Shown: positions 49,583 to 61,343 of the stretch, piece after piece
Layout of the letters: every line of letters begins with the position of its first letter
How positions within the stretch are numbered: position 1 is the first letter of the stretch
Source of the DNA: Diplonema japonicum
Taxonomy: Eukaryota > Euglenozoa > Diplonemea > Diplonemida > Diplonemidae
Direction of reading: 5' to 3'
DNA: 64,000 bases
Assembly: GCA_964019335.1 (NCBI GenBank)
Contig: OZ025720.1
Span: 291,001 to 355,000 of the forward strand
Program-made: the position numbers and the translations under genes
The notes under the pieces: model-generated
Seen by the model: the letters and a program-made list of their open reading frames with translations, nothing else
What the model was told of the DNA's origin: nothing
Database searches by the model: none

Positions 49583-51493
49583 TCACACCAACACTGTCCC
49601 CTCTGAAGGGGCTGCTGTGCCAAGCTTACCTTCCTTTTCTTCCAACCCGGTTGGGCCCTCCACACTGGGCATGTGTGCATATTTGCTTGAGGTCCCGTAT
49701 CTCCTGACGACGAAGAGGCCGATTAACACAGCGCCCACAACGGAACCAACAGAGAGCACAACTATTGCAAGAACATCTTGTCCTGAACCATTGGGATTGT
49801 TGGCTGTGGTGTCTTTGACTGTTTCGCCAAATGCCTTCAAAGTCACCCCATTGTCGTCATTGCACTTCATCAGCTTCATGAGGGACATCATCCCGTTGTC
49901 CTCATGCTGTAGCAGGTGGCAGTGCAGCACCGCTTCACCTTCGTACTGAACTGGCATCATCCTTACCACCACTCCCCACGCTGGCACGGAGTCCCTCCAC
50001 TCCCCCTTGCGCATCACCGCGCCTGTGTTGTCCACACCTTCGTAAATTTGGAAGTGGTTGATGTGCTGATGGTACGGGTGGAATGGTGCAGGCGACAGGA
50101 CCGGCCCGTCCGCATTGTGCCCTGAAGACGTCCTCCCCAGCGTTATCTCGTACGCTTTGTTCAAGCAGAACTCTTCTGTGTACTTCCCTTTTCCTACATG
50201 GTCCCAGCCGGGCCACGACACCCCATTTACGGAGAACCCCGACGTCCCGCCGCCGCGGAGGGAGATGGTCGAGACCCCCGTCTCACCCCCAACCTGAACA
50301 GGCACATTCATTAAAGATGCCAGATACTCGGGGAAAGGAGCCTGCGAGGTCGGGACAGGTGTCTTCCTTGCCCATGGTAGTCTCTTCTTCACGCACAGCC
50401 GCATGATGCTATCCTGCGAGAAGGTGTTCCTCTCCGCTGGGTTCACAGCGGGGTTCGTTGTAGCCCGCATGTTGATCGTCTTGAAAACCACGTTCTTGGG
50501 GAGGTTGCACTGCACAGCCACATCGACACGCGTCGCCTGCAGAAGCACAATGGTGGTGAGCTTGAGGTACGGGGTTTGGTGGAACACCCCGTCCCTCGCC
50601 AGAAGCGTCATTGTGCAGAGTCCCTCAGGATCATCGAGCTCCAAGGCCAAGTGGGACCCATCCCCAGCGTGCACCATGCGCAGGAGTGTCGCGTCCCCAT
50701 CGGCGAGCATGACCTTGGGAGCCATCGCACCATTCACGACGTAGAAGATACCTGTCCCGTTGTTGGGAAGGGGCCTTCCCCTTGCCCACTTCAGGTTGAG
50801 GGGCACTGTCACAGGATCGTACTCCTCCACGAGGTCCTTGTGGGTGAAGAAGTCCCAGAAGCCCCCAGCTTCTGCGTCGCCCAGCGCAAGGTAGTTCAAG
50901 ATAAGCGGGGGCACTTTTTCCTTGCGGTACAACCTGCGCAAGTCACGTGGGAGCTTGTAGGAAGGAGCGGGGTCCGTGAGAAGGATGCCAGCAAGACCAC
51001 CAAGGGCTTGGAGAGAAGTGCTCCCATGGTGGTGAGCATGGTACCAGTGTGTCCCCATGAGGTGGTCCCCAGGGACAGTGTAGGTGTAGGTGTGTTCTTG
51101 ACCGGGTTGGATGTGGGTGTCGATGTTGTCCTCTTGTGGCGACACGTGAAGCCCGTGCGTGTGGAGTGAGGTGATGTCAGGACAGTGGAAGCCGTTCTGT
51201 CCATCCACCATCGTGCACTGGGGACCCTTCAGCTTGTTCACCACACGCAGGTTGCACACCTCTCCTGCCTGCATGCGTATCGTCGTAGGGGGGAAGGTGA
51301 TCTCCCCATCGACACGGTACACACGGGACTGGAACTGCACCACGCCTTTGATCACGACATCAGCAGCCTCGACTTCCATCAATACCTCTCGTCCACCAGT
51401 GCAAGTCACTTCATGCACTCTAGGTACTCTGTTGCTTTTCCAACCGCCGCTCACTGCCGTGCACAGCAGCAGCACACCAAACACAGCAAACAT
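49583..51493 (-). CDS. multicopper oxidase E, type I membrane protein (636 aa)
   Basis: The most diverged of the five oxidases, yet with all copper motifs: HTHG, HWYHAH, HPYHQH and HCHLLQHEDNGMM. A signal peptide (FGVLLLCTAVSGG) is followed by a core about 60-70% like A-D by eye. Instead of a GPI-like end it has a Ser/Asn spacer, a clear transmembrane helix (VLAIVVLSVGSVVGAVLIGLFVV), a stop-transfer RRYG and a 45-residue cytoplasmic tail, so it is a type I membrane protein. GACAG ends 9 nt upstream of ATG, a good trans-splice acceptor candidate. The phosphodiesterase gene ends only 155 bp upstream. About 280 bases over the first copper sites are near-identical to gene A. Confidence 0.94.
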   Translation of the reverse strand: MFAVFGVLLLCTAVSGGWKSNRVPRVHEVTCTGGREVLMEVEAADVVIKGVVQFQSRVYRVDGEITFPPTTIRMQAGEVCNLRVVNKLKGPQCTMVDGQNGFHCPDITSLHTHGLHVSPQEDNIDTHIQPGQEHTYTYTVPGDHLMGTHWYHAHHHGSTSLQALGGLAGILLTDPAPSYKLPRDLRRLYRKEKVPPLILNYLALGDAEAGGFWDFFTHKDLVEEYDPVTVPLNLKWARGRPLPNNGTGIFYVVNGAMAPKVMLADGDATLLRMVHAGDGSHLALELDDPEGLCTMTLLARDGVFHQTPYLKLTTIVLLQATRVDVAVQCNLPKNVVFKTINMRATTNPAVNPAERNTFSQDSIMRLCVKKRLPWARKTPVPTSQAPFPEYLASLMNVPVQVGGETGVSTISLRGGGTSGFSVNGVSWPGWDHVGKGKYTEEFCLNKAYEITLGRTSSGHNADGPVLSPAPFHPYHQHINHFQIYEGVDNTGAVMRKGEWRDSVPAWGVVVRMMPVQYEGEAVLHCHLLQHEDNGMMSLMKLMKCNDDNGVTLKAFGETVKDTTANNPNGSGQDVLAIVVLSVGSVVGAVLIGLFVVRRYGTSSKYAHMPSVEGPTGLEEKEGKLGTAAPSEGTVLV

Positions 51494-51648
51494 CCCCCTT
51501 TCCTGTCATGAATACAGATATTAAAACATGCCACGACAAACAAAATAATATAAGGGCTAGGCTCAAATAGGTGGGGGGGGGGGGGGGGGGGCGCATGAAA
51601 ATGCAGTTATAAAGGTTTAAAGGTGGAACAAAGTAAATGGTTTTCAGC

Positions 51649-54600
51649 TTACATTACGCTGGACCTCCTCCTCTTGAAGCTTCCTTGTCGGGTGGTGTTT
51701 TCCATATCTTTCCAGTACAAGAGGTTTGCGTCCAGGTTGTCGAGGAGGGGTTTGAAGGAGGGGTACGCCTCGTGAAGGATGACGAAGAGGGGCTTCACCA
51801 CGTACTCGACGAATCCCTTTTGGCATCTCGAGACGTCGGCATCCGCGTCGCAGAACGGGGACACTACAAGCTCGGACTCTTCTTCACGTTTGCCTTGCTC
51901 GCGAAACTCTTTCATGACCCGTTTTGTCCACTCCAGGTACATGGAGAGGGGCTTGGTCGGGTTGCTGATATCGGCAGCGTGAAGCAATGATTTCAACATC
52001 AACATCCTATCATCGACGGACGTCATGAAGTCCCCCCCCTCGTCACGCAATGTTGTTGCCCTGGCCTTCAACTCGCCCAGAGCCTTAAAGTGAACCTTCA
52101 TGTCTGTCCCCAGAACATGGTTGATCATATGCTCTCGGAGGATCTTCTGCTCGTGGTCAGAGAGCGTCTCAAGAATAGAGTACGTCTCCACCTGCAACAG
52201 CTGAAACGTCTGGAACAAGTGGTGGTTCTCCAGAACAGACTGGTCGTTGAAATGCAGTGCTATCTCGTCGCGTGTGTTCACTAGGAACGCATTATTGACG
52301 CCCTGGTGTGTTGTGTTGGGAGAAAATAAAAAAAAGTTATAACTGTCGTACCGGGTGGTCGTAGTCATGTATGACAGCAGATAAAAGCACGCTTAGGCAG
52401 TCTACATCAGACATTTTCTCGACGATGTTCGCCGTGTTGATGAGCCAGTGAACAGTTTGCAGAACATCGGCTGCGTGGATATGCGTGTGGTACGGGTTCT
52501 CCCTTCTGTACCCCGCCTGTATCTTACTGAGGAATTGGATCAGCCTGTGAACCAGTTCAGGTGTTCCGAAGTATTTGGTGAAGAATCTGTATTTCGAGAA
52601 GATGTTGATTGCAACCTGTACGAGCACCCCGCCTGCGTCCTCTGAAAGTCTGCTGATTTCAAACACATCAAACGACAGCGAGTCGAGGTCTGGGATGTCC
52701 AGCCCCAGTGCCCTGGAAGATGTTCCTTCGCCGAATCGCACGCTGCAGTGAGTGGGTTTCGGTGGGGGTTTTGTGAGCGATGTGCTTCTTCGCCGCATGA
52801 CCTGGCTTGGGGTGCGTGTTGCAAGGGGGTCCTCCTCCTCCTCCCACCCCACACCTTGCGGTGCGTAAGTATCGCTCAGAAACCTTGCGACGTCGTCGTC
52901 TAGAGCGCACCCCACGTACTCAACTTGGTAGATGTTCGGCGTGGACATCAGCAGGTCCAGCGACCTCCCAAGCCCCTTGCAATGCTCGACATTGATCTGC
53001 GGCATGTTTTCCGCATCTCGCTTCGCTTGTTTCAGCATCACCACCAGCTGGTCATATGGAGACGAGAAAGTAGCCCCGCCCCGTGCTGGTAGCGCTGCTT
53101 GGAGCTGCACTTGGTACACGGTGCTCGTCACTGGCTCCAATGCCAGCAAGCAGTTCCCGAAGTCGGATTGCAAGGTGATGGCCTCCACGTTGCAGATTTT
53201 GATCGGCTGCTCGTTCTCGCCGTTGGACTTCGTGTGGTGTATGGTCGTCACGTTGGCAGAGTACGAACGGCGTGTGTCGTTCCACACAAGTTGTATCTTC
53301 GCTATTCTGCTGTTCCCCGTGTCCGATAGGTAGAGGAGAAGGTTCTCCGGGTCGCCCACCAAGCAGGTGGGGCTGCGGAAGCGTGCGTCAAAGCCCGAGC
53401 CGTCGATCTTTCCAGGTTCACGTGGCATGCCTGCGCAGACTTGCGGACAGTTACGCAGCGTGTTGTGTCTTGTCTTACCCTGGTCTGAAAGGTATACGCA
53501 ATGCGTATCGCAGTCGGCGACGAACAGCCATGCTGGCGGGACGTGGGCCAATCCTATAGCCCCCACCAAGGTGGTGAACAGGATATCAGAAGCTTCGACG
53601 GCAACTGCGCTGGGCAGCAGATCGTTGATCACGTCATCGATGCGGGTGCGCGTGATGCTTGTCGCCAGCTCCGCACGCTCCTCGTCGGAGCAGGGCCGGA
53701 ACCCGTGCTCGCCGATGTCCAGGACGATCTCCGCCTCCCATGTGATAGGATCCACGCAGAGGATTGTCTTGTTTGTCAGGTCATTGATGTAAAACTTGTT
53801 CCGCATCGGGTGGATCGTCCCCAAGTACTGGATGGGCCCTTGGCAGTCGCAGGGCGTGAGGACGGGGTAAAAGGTCGTCACCATCCCACGCGCGTCCACA
53901 CGACGCACGGCAGTCGTGTCCGTGACCCATAGGTAACTCTTGTATTCGCACATCCCTAAGGGGAGGACAAAAGCAGCTTCATCACCTAATCCGTCCACAT
54001 GCCCCCACCTAACGTACGGGTTCCCTGCGTGGAAGTTGGGGCTGGGGAGGTCGTCAAGAACGGCTGATAAAGGGTGCAGCAGACGGTGGATCTTGTTGAC
54101 CAGCTGGACCTGCGTCCCATTCTTGAGGTGCGCGAAGACGGTGTGCTCGCCGATGAACGGCTCCTTGAAGACCAGTGTCCCTATGGTGATGCCATTGCAC
54201 AGGTACACAACTTGCTGGTCGAAGAAGTTCACGATTATAGTGATTATGTTCTGACCTTCATGCAGGACGTCTTTCAAAGGGGTGCTTAAGGGCTGCGACA
54301 CTTCATGCCCACTCGGGTCGGACCAGTACAAACGGTGGTCCAGTGTGGAGCCTGGTTTCATGGATGTGAGGCAAACGGGGAGGGCACCGATTCTGCAGGG
54401 GTGGAAGTTATCCGTGCCGAGCTTTGAAACAACGCCGACGGTGAGGTTGTCGATGCCGGCAGCAAGGATGTTCCACGAATGAACACCCTCACCGTGGGAA
54501 CGGTGGCCAACGACAGTGCCTTGTGTTGATTGGTGCTTAGGGCGTGCGAGGCTGTCACCCTCTAGCAGTGTGATAGACTTTGAAGCGAAACCACATTGCA

Positions 54601-55222
54601 AATCCCAAGCAAGGTTCTTTCCATTGAGTATGGCAGCCTGTTCAGGGGATTGCGCTGTATTGTTTGATGCAAACCCTTCAGGGGGCTGCTCCAACTGAAC
54701 TCTTTCAATACAGTTTTTACGGATGTAATAAAGGTGGTAGTCGTAAGCGACCATGGCTGTGACACCAAGGCTTGGGAGGCATTCGAAGAGGGTTTGATCG
54801 AAGCCGTCATCAAGGATGGGGAAGGTTTCCAAGGTGATCCTTTGTCGTTGAGTGTGCTGTGTGTCAGCCTGGCTGTCATCATCTTCTTCCTCGCTGAAGA
54901 CTGTGTGACACGTTTCGTATCTGTGTAAATGTGAATCGTACAGTGGCGACAAGACATCGCAATACCATGGAGTGCTCATGTCCAGCTGCTGCCTTAGATC
55001 AGTTGCACATAGTACCTCCTTCGACAGCATCAAGGAGAAGAGCCCTGTTTCTCGTTTTTCCCTCTCTCTCTCCGCCTCGTTTTCCCTCTCCTTCGCCGCG
55101 TCCAACACCAGCGTACCCAATGCTCTTTTTGATTTTATCCCAACACGGCCCGGCGACATTTTGGCTGCAAGCGAGTATCGCGGCGGCGTAGTTATGCTGA
55201 CACTCTTCCTGCCTCCCTCCAT
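51649..55222 (-). CDS. cyclic-nucleotide phosphodiesterase with SPRY- and NHL-like modules, one intron (1174 aa)
   Basis: Exon 1 (52352-55222) and exon 2 (51649-52302) join across intron 52303-52351 (GTACGAC...CACCAG, 49 nt), rebuilding HDYDHP/GVNNAF, the hallmark of class I PDEs. The catalytic domain (about 830-1160) has YHTHIHAADV (911-920), HD (952-953), and LLHAADISNPTKP, the metal-binding His/Asp set that hydrolyses cAMP or cGMP. N-terminal to it, residues about 215-375 resemble a SPRY/B30.2 domain (NLTVGVVSKLG...GITIGTLVFKEPF). About 395-700 contains NHL/beta-propeller-like repeats (GMCEYKSYLWVTDTTAVRRVD, SPTCLVGDPENLLLYLSDTG). No transmembrane segment, GAF or PAS domain is seen. Start ATG 55220-55222 lies after an A-run leader. 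Confidence 0.9.
52303..52351 (-). other. 49-nt intron in the phosphodiesterase gene
   Basis: Sense strand CACCCG/GTACGAC ... CACACCAG/GGCGTC. Splicing restores an invariant PDE motif, which makes this the best-supported intron in the window. Confidence 0.88.
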
Positions 55223-55600
55223 TTTTTTTTTAAAAGTTGGGGGGAGGAGGGACTTTTTTTTTGATATTTTTTTTTGAGAAAATTGAAAGGGGAAAAGAAA
55301 GAAAGAAGGGAAAAAAAAAAAAGGGAAACGGATACGGGAATTGCTTTTTTTTTTTTTTTCAATTCAACCTTTTTTAAAAAAAAATGTGCTAGTAATTTTT
55401 TTTTTTTTTTTTTTTTTTTAAATGAAGCCAGAGTTCCTGGCAAATATCCCCCCATATTTCCTTTCCCCCCCCCCTTTTTTTTCGGGAGTAAAAAAAAAAA
55501 ATACACTGTGTTGGGCCCATGCAAGGTAAAATCTTGGGGCATCACAACATGATGAGGCGGGAACGAAAAAACAAAAAAAAAAAAAAAAAAAAAAAAAAAC

Positions 55601-56306
55601 TCATTCAAGGTCCTCAATCTTAACCGACGTGCCCCTGTCCCCGTCGTCCTTGTGCTTCCCTTCCCCGCGCAGGTTTTTTACGACAACGGAGTTCGACTCC
55701 CACTCAGACGGCGCTACAAAAATGGCCCGCTCAGCACCAATACGGTCGGCATAGGTGAAAGACGCTTTAGGGTTTTTTGGGTTTTTCAAAATGATATCAA
55801 CTGAACGGCCTGCAGAACGAAGCTTCTGAAGGACGGTGATGGCGTTTGATCTCATCGATTCGTTGAAAGGGATGATGAGATCTTGCACGCCAGGGGAGAG
55901 TTCAGGTACCAGTTTTTTTTCCTGAAGAAGTTCCATGATCACACAGTCGCCGAAACCAAACCCACATGCTGGGATGGCTTTGTTGTGCCCGTATGTGAGC
56001 ATCAGGTTGTCGTACCTGCCGCCACCGCAGATGGCTCGGAACACACCTTCCCTGTCGAAGCATTCGAAGACAACGCCGGTGTAGTACGCAAGGCCGCGGA
56101 CAACCGAGGCGTCGAATTGTATCCAGTCGGAGTACCCGTAGGCATCGATAATTCGGAACAGGTCTCTCAGCTCCTTCACTACCTCTGCATCGTCGCCCAC
56201 TGCCTCCACCATCTCGTCGATGGATTTCAGTGACAGTGTGTCGCGGATGTTCTTGATGATGGATTTTTCGAGACCGAGGTCGGAGAGCATCTGTTTTTGT
56301 ATGAGG

Positions 56307-56337
<31 letters not shown>

Positions 56338-57252
56338 AAAGTCGTACCTTCTCGACCTCTTCTTCCTCAATCTTCTCCATCTTGTCCACTATGACGCAGA
56401 CCGGTGCGAACTTGTCCTTCGGAACACCCGCGTTTTCCAGCACTGTTTGGAGCAGTTTTCTAGAGTTCACCTTTTTTTTTTTTTTTTTTTTTTTTTGTTT
56501 TGTTGACACCTTAAACCCAACATCCTTCGAGGTAAGCCCCACGTTGGAAAGGAACGTGATAGCTGCTGCGAGGATTTCCGCCTCCGCCGTGATGCCCGTG
56601 ACACCCAAGATGTCCATGTTCCATTGGAAGTGCTCCCTGCGCCTGCCTCGGGTGATCGCTTCGTACCTTTAAAGTTTTTTTTTTTTTTTTTTTTTTGTTC
56701 TTTCCCCCAATGAACGGACCTCCAGCATTGAGGAATACTGAACCATTTTATGGGGAGAAGAAGAGACTGGCCCTTTTGCATGACAAGGCGGGCGAGGGTT
56801 GGGGTCATTTCGGGTCGCAGGGCTACCTTGTGCCCGCCCTTGGTGGTGAAATTGAACATTTGCTGGACAATCTCCTCACCGGCCTTCCGGGTGTACAGGT
56901 TTTCTGCTTCTAACACAGGAGCGTCATACTCTTCAAAACCAAATTGCTGGGCAACCTTTCGGTAGTGGGAGAAGAGCCAGTTGCGCACACGCATTTCCTC
57001 GGGCGGGAAGTCTCTCGTGCCCTGCACGGGATCCACATCGATCAGGGATTTGCTGTCAGATTTCTTCGCCCTCCCCTTCTTCTTTGTTTCATCTAAAGCC
57101 GCCATCTGCGCCATCTTCTCGTTCAGCTGCTTGTTCAACTCCGATATCTCATCGTTCAAAATCTCCCTTTTCGAAGGCTCCTTCAGTTCTAACCCTGCTG
57201 TTGCCATAGTCCTTCGAAACAACCACCTTGCGCTTCTTATACGGGCCTGCAT
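55601..57252 (-). CDS. histidyl-tRNA synthetase, three introns (500 aa)
   Basis: Four exons (56720-57252, 56510-56666, 56348-56470, 55601-56290) give 1503 nt. Class II synthetase motifs are present: [17 protein letters not shown] near the start, [10 protein letters not shown] (motif 2 region), the rebuilt [20 protein letters not shown], the histidine-specific RGLAYYTG and [10 protein letters not shown], and a C-terminal anticodon-binding domain. The enzyme charges tRNA-His. Junctions restore [13 protein letters not shown] and [10 protein letters not shown], as in plant-type HisRS. The first 15 residues ([15 protein letters not shown]) are basic and amphipathic, and a second ATG follows at residue 16 ahead of a WHEP-like charged helix, so one gene may supply both mitochondrion and cytosol. 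Confidence 0.95.
56291..56347 (-). other. 57-nt intron in HisRS gene
   Basis: Sense GAGAAG/GTACGAC, T runs, CATACAAAAACAG/ATGCTC. Confidence 0.8.
56471..56509 (-). other. 39-nt intron in HisRS gene
   Basis: Sense TTTAAG/GTGTCAACAAAAC, A22 run, AAAG/GTGAAC. The acceptor follows an A run rather than pyrimidines. Confidence 0.8.
56667..56719 (-). other. 53-nt intron in HisRS gene
   Basis: Sense TGGAG/GTCCGTTC ... CTTTAAAG/GTACGAAG, with an internal A22 run. Splicing restores the WRYE motif. Confidence 0.8.
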
Positions 57253-57667
57253 GGGGGGTTTTTTTTCTTTTGCTTAAGCAATGAAGCATAAAAGGGGGGG
57301 GGGGGGGAAGAAGATTTTTCTTTCAAAACAAAAAAAAAAAGCAGAAGGCGATCATAGACCACAACCATCATGAGGTCGTAACAACGAAAGACAAAAGGGA
57401 CCGATGACTCATGATGACTGCGGTGCATGAGAAGATACAAAAAAAAAAGGAAAATAAAAAACAAACAAAAACCTACACATAAAGGGGGGGGTGACAAAAA
57501 GAGGTAAATCACTCTTTTCTTCTTCTTTTTTTTTTTTTTCTTTCTTCTTCTTTTTATCTTTCAAAAATATAGAGTCCTACTACTTGTCCGGGGTACAAAA
57601 AAAAAATAAATAAAAAAAAACGGTACAAAACAAAACATAAAAAAAAAAAAAAAAGATCGGTCTTTTT
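57253..57667. other. spacer, no gene seen
   Basis: About 415 bases with G, A and T runs; nothing supported. Confidence 0.5.
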
Positions 57668-58591
57668 TCAAACAGGCGATCGTAACGTGTGCAAAGACCA
57701 ATCACCCTGAGGAGCTGTCTCCGGGATTTTTGGAGGAGTAACTGGTTTTGCTGACGGTTTCGTAGGGATAACGTCATAAGGGAGCGCCTGCGGCGTGGGT
57801 GTAGGGTAATGCTTCCCCGAGGTAATCTGCGTCTGCAGCCTATCGGTGACAGCACGAAGACCAGAGTTCTCGTCTATGAGGGCAGCAATCTGCCGGTCCT
57901 TCCTGTCAGGTTCATCATGCCGGGTGTAATATCCAACAGGCCGCACAGATGTGACTTCTATTGCAGGCTCCTCATCAATACTGCCCTCTTCGTCAAGCAT
58001 TGCTGCAAGACTCTGCCTGCCTTCACCGCTTATAACCTGCTGTTTCGCATAATTGTACTCCTCAAAGGTAAGGTCACCATCACGGTATAACAACGCAAGG
58101 TCCTTCAGAGCCTTGGCAAGGCTCCCGTTGGTACTTGTCATGACTTCTTTTGTTGTTTGAAAGAATTCTTCTTCACGATATGTACCGCCTTGCCCTGCTA
58201 CCATCCCAACGGCAGTTTTTAAAGGTGGGTAGTTGGTCTGTTGAGTGACCACGGTCTCTCCTTGAGTGACAATGCGGCGAGACTGCCTTCGATAACGTTC
58301 AGCGAGTAGCCTGTTGCTGTAGATTTCCAAATCTACGTTGTTTTGTGTACCGTGGTGCTGGTGTCTCCCTGCAGGGGAGGCGGGGGGTGGTGAACCGGTT
58401 CCTGCAGGAGAGCGTGACCGCGAGGTCCCCCGGTCGTCGGATCTAACTGACTTGCTGATGTTGTAGTACTCCGTCGGCATGGCCTCTTCTCGCCTGGGGC
58501 TTCGCCGCGAATCTTGCACACCTATCCCTTTCCGTCTTGGGAGACCTTGGCCTTTACTTGAAGCTGGTTCAGATAGTAACGAGGGTTGCAT
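57668..58591 (-). CDS. SHOCT-motif protein with disordered flanks, unknown role (307 aa)
   Basis: ATG 58589-58591 (MQPSLLSEPASSKG) is chosen because upstream codons translate poly-Pro and poly-Lys runs. The first 110 residues are Ser/Arg/Pro-rich and probably disordered. Residues about 165-200 (SLAKALKDLALLYRDGDLTFEEYNYAKQQVIS) match the short C-terminal oligomerisation (SHOCT) pattern of two short helices. A charged helix (DRKDRQIAALIDENSGLRAVTDRLQTQ) follows, then a Pro-rich tail. Function unknown; likely a scaffold. Confidence 0.72.
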   Translation of the reverse strand: MQPSLLSEPASSKGQGLPRRKGIGVQDSRRSPRREEAMPTEYYNISKSVRSDDRGTSRSRSPAGTGSPPPASPAGRHQHHGTQNNVDLEIYSNRLLAERYRRQSRRIVTQGETVVTQQTNYPPLKTAVGMVAGQGGTYREEEFFQTTKEVMTSTNGSLAKALKDLALLYRDGDLTFEEYNYAKQQVISGEGRQSLAAMLDEEGSIDEEPAIEVTSVRPVGYYTRHDEPDRKDRQIAALIDENSGLRAVTDRLQTQITSGKHYPTPTPQALPYDVIPTKPSAKPVTPPKIPETAPQGDWSLHTLRSPV

Positions 58592-59536
58592 TTTTTTTTT
58601 CTTTCCCCCCCGCCTCCCCCTCTGTGAAATGGATTTGGTTTGGGGCAGTGGGGGGGGGGGGGTTCTTTTTTTTTCTAGGGAAAAAAAAAGATTACCTGGT
58701 TTGGGCATTGCTTTTTTTTTCCTTTTTTTTTTCCCTCCCGCTTTGGGTGTGAGTTATTTTATTTGCTCATTTCTCCAGAGGGCAAAGTAAATTTTTTTTT
58801 TAGCAGGTTTTGTTGGGTATAAAAGTGAATTGCACTCCCCCCCCATTTTTTCCCATTGACGATAAATAAATGAAGTATAAAAAGAATAAAATAAAAAAAA
58901 GAAAAAAAAAAGGAGAAAAAAAAGGGGGGGCTGGGAAAATAAAAAAAATAAAATAAAAAGCTTTTAAAAAAAATCGATAAAGAGGGGTACGGGGGGGGGG
59001 GGGGGGGGGGGAGGAGAGGGGAAAAGAAAAGGGGGAAATAGTAGTTTGTGCCTAACAAAAAAAAGAAGAAATAAGGAGAATATTTAATAAGATAATCACG
59101 TAGTAGAAGTGACGGCCGAGTACTTATCAAGAGGGGTGGGTATGGCATTTGGGATTAAAAACAAAAAGCAAAATAAAGAGGTGGGGGTGGGGTTAAATGG
59201 GGATAAAAATATGATGGTAAGGGGAAAAAAAAAGGGGGGAGTAGATAAAAAAAAATGACAAAAGAAAAGGAGGGAAACACAAAAAAAAAGGGGGGGCAGG
59301 GTCAGGAAAAATGCAGGGTAGAAAAAAAAATGTGATAAAAAAATATACCGATATCGTAAATACCAGTCAATGGGCTGGGTAAAAAAAAAATGCAGGGAAG
59401 GGGTAATGGGGAGTATTAGAAAAAAAATATCCGACACTTGATTTTTTTTTTGCCCCCCTCGTTTTTATTCTCCTTTTTTTTTTTTCCTCGTTTTTTTTTT
59501 TCTTTTTTCTCCCTCCTCTTCTTCCTTCTTGCTTCA

Positions 59537-59567
<31 letters not shown>

Positions 59568-59679
59568 CCTTCTTCTTCACAATCACCATCTTTTTTTTTT
59601 TTGAGAGGGGGTGGCGCGGACACACGGTTACCCTTTATTATTATTTTTTTTTTTTTTTCATTCTCGTTTTTTTTTTTTT

Positions 59680-59712
<33 letters not shown>

Positions 59713-59849
59713 CATATTCCCCTCTTTCCCAACGAAAAATCCATGCTTGTCAAAAGTGGGGGGGGGAAAAAAATAATAATAACATTTTATAACCGGCCCA
59801 AGCAGCCTCAAAAATAATATAGTCCCCTCTTTTTTTTTTTCCCTCTCTC
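58592..59849. other. 1.26 kb spacer, no gene seen
   Basis: Very low-complexity: G runs (58990-59010), T/A runs around 59460-59720. Open frames are poly-F and poly-K artefacts. Confidence 0.55.
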
Positions 59850-60633
59850 TTAGTTAGAGTCAATAGTGACACCCCTCCTAATCTTACCCCAACCGATCAA
59901 TCTCCAATGCTTGTCAACGCGACGGGACAAAGCAAGCTTCTCGCCAACCTCGGTGCAAACAGGTACGGTAAGCGCAAGCTTTGCAAGCTCCGCCTTTACA
60001 GCGACCACCCTCCCTCCGGTGGACATAGACCCGATGTTAACCATGATGATTTCACCCTTCGACATTTTCTCAACCTTCCCAGATTTGTCAGCGTCCGTCT
60101 TAACACCCAAAAGCCTCCTGAGAAGGAAGAAGGAAACTTCAAGTTCAGCGTAGATCTCAGGGAGTTTACCAGGCTCGCCAAGAACCTGACCAACCAGACG
60201 GTCGGCCCTGGTGAGGGTAGGGTCCATCTTGGTACCAATACCGATAAGGCCGCCCGGGACAGCGTATTCAAGAAGATTCTTCTCGGAGAACAGGGACAAG
60301 GCAGTGCTCTTGATGGGTCTGCACTGAGTTGAACCATCGGGCATTTTTGTCTTCAAACCGGGCCTGACTTCGATCTTCTGTCCCTTTCTGATGACCCCCC
60401 GGAGGATGGACCCACCTGCCACACCACCCTTCAGGTTCTCGACGGCCTCTCCCGGCATGTTTACGTCGAAGGACCTCACCACGATGAGGCGGGGGGAGTC
60501 GGTGAAGTTCCTCCTGGGGACAGGGACCTTCTTCACAATGTGTTCGCAGAGCACGTCGATGTTGTACTTCAACTGCGCGGAGATGGGGATGATGGGCGCA
60601 CCGTCGGCAACACCACCCTTCACGAATCTGTGT

Positions 60634-60664
<31 letters not shown>

Positions 60665-61308
60665 CAATATAAAAAAAAAAAAATACCTCTTGATGTCTTC
60701 GTATTGCTGGAGGGCCACCGACTCCTTGACAAGATCTATTTTGTTCTGCAAAATGATGATGTTGGTTAGCTTCATGATCTCGACAGCGGCCAAATGCTCC
60801 GATGTCTGTGGCTGCGGGCAAGGTTCATTTCCGGCGATCAACAAGAGTGCTGCGTCCATCACCGCAGCACCGTTAAGCATGGTAGCCATGAGGATGTCGT
60901 GCCCTGGGCAGTCCACGAAGGACACATGACGGACCAAGTTCATTGCCTTCCCTGTATCAGGGTCGACGAGGTTGTCGGGGGAGCTCGAAGAGGCGGGGAC
61001 GTAGCAGCTGGGCCTCGGGTGGTCAGGTATCTGGAAAATTTTGGCGTTGGCGTATCCCAGCTTGATGGTGATATTGTTGACCATCTCCTTCTTGAACTTG
61101 ACAGTCTTCACACCACTGATGGCCTTCACGACGGTGGACTTACCGTGCGCCACGTGACCGATGGTACCTTGGTGGGTTTAAAAAAAAGAAAAAGAAAATT
61201 CAATACCAATATTTATCGTTGCCTGTCTTGAGATCACTTCAGGGGTCAGCGGGGTTAGTTTCGTGACATCAAGGGTTTCCAGATTCTGCTCGGACAACCC
61301 TTGGCTGT

Positions 61309-61343
<35 letters not shown>

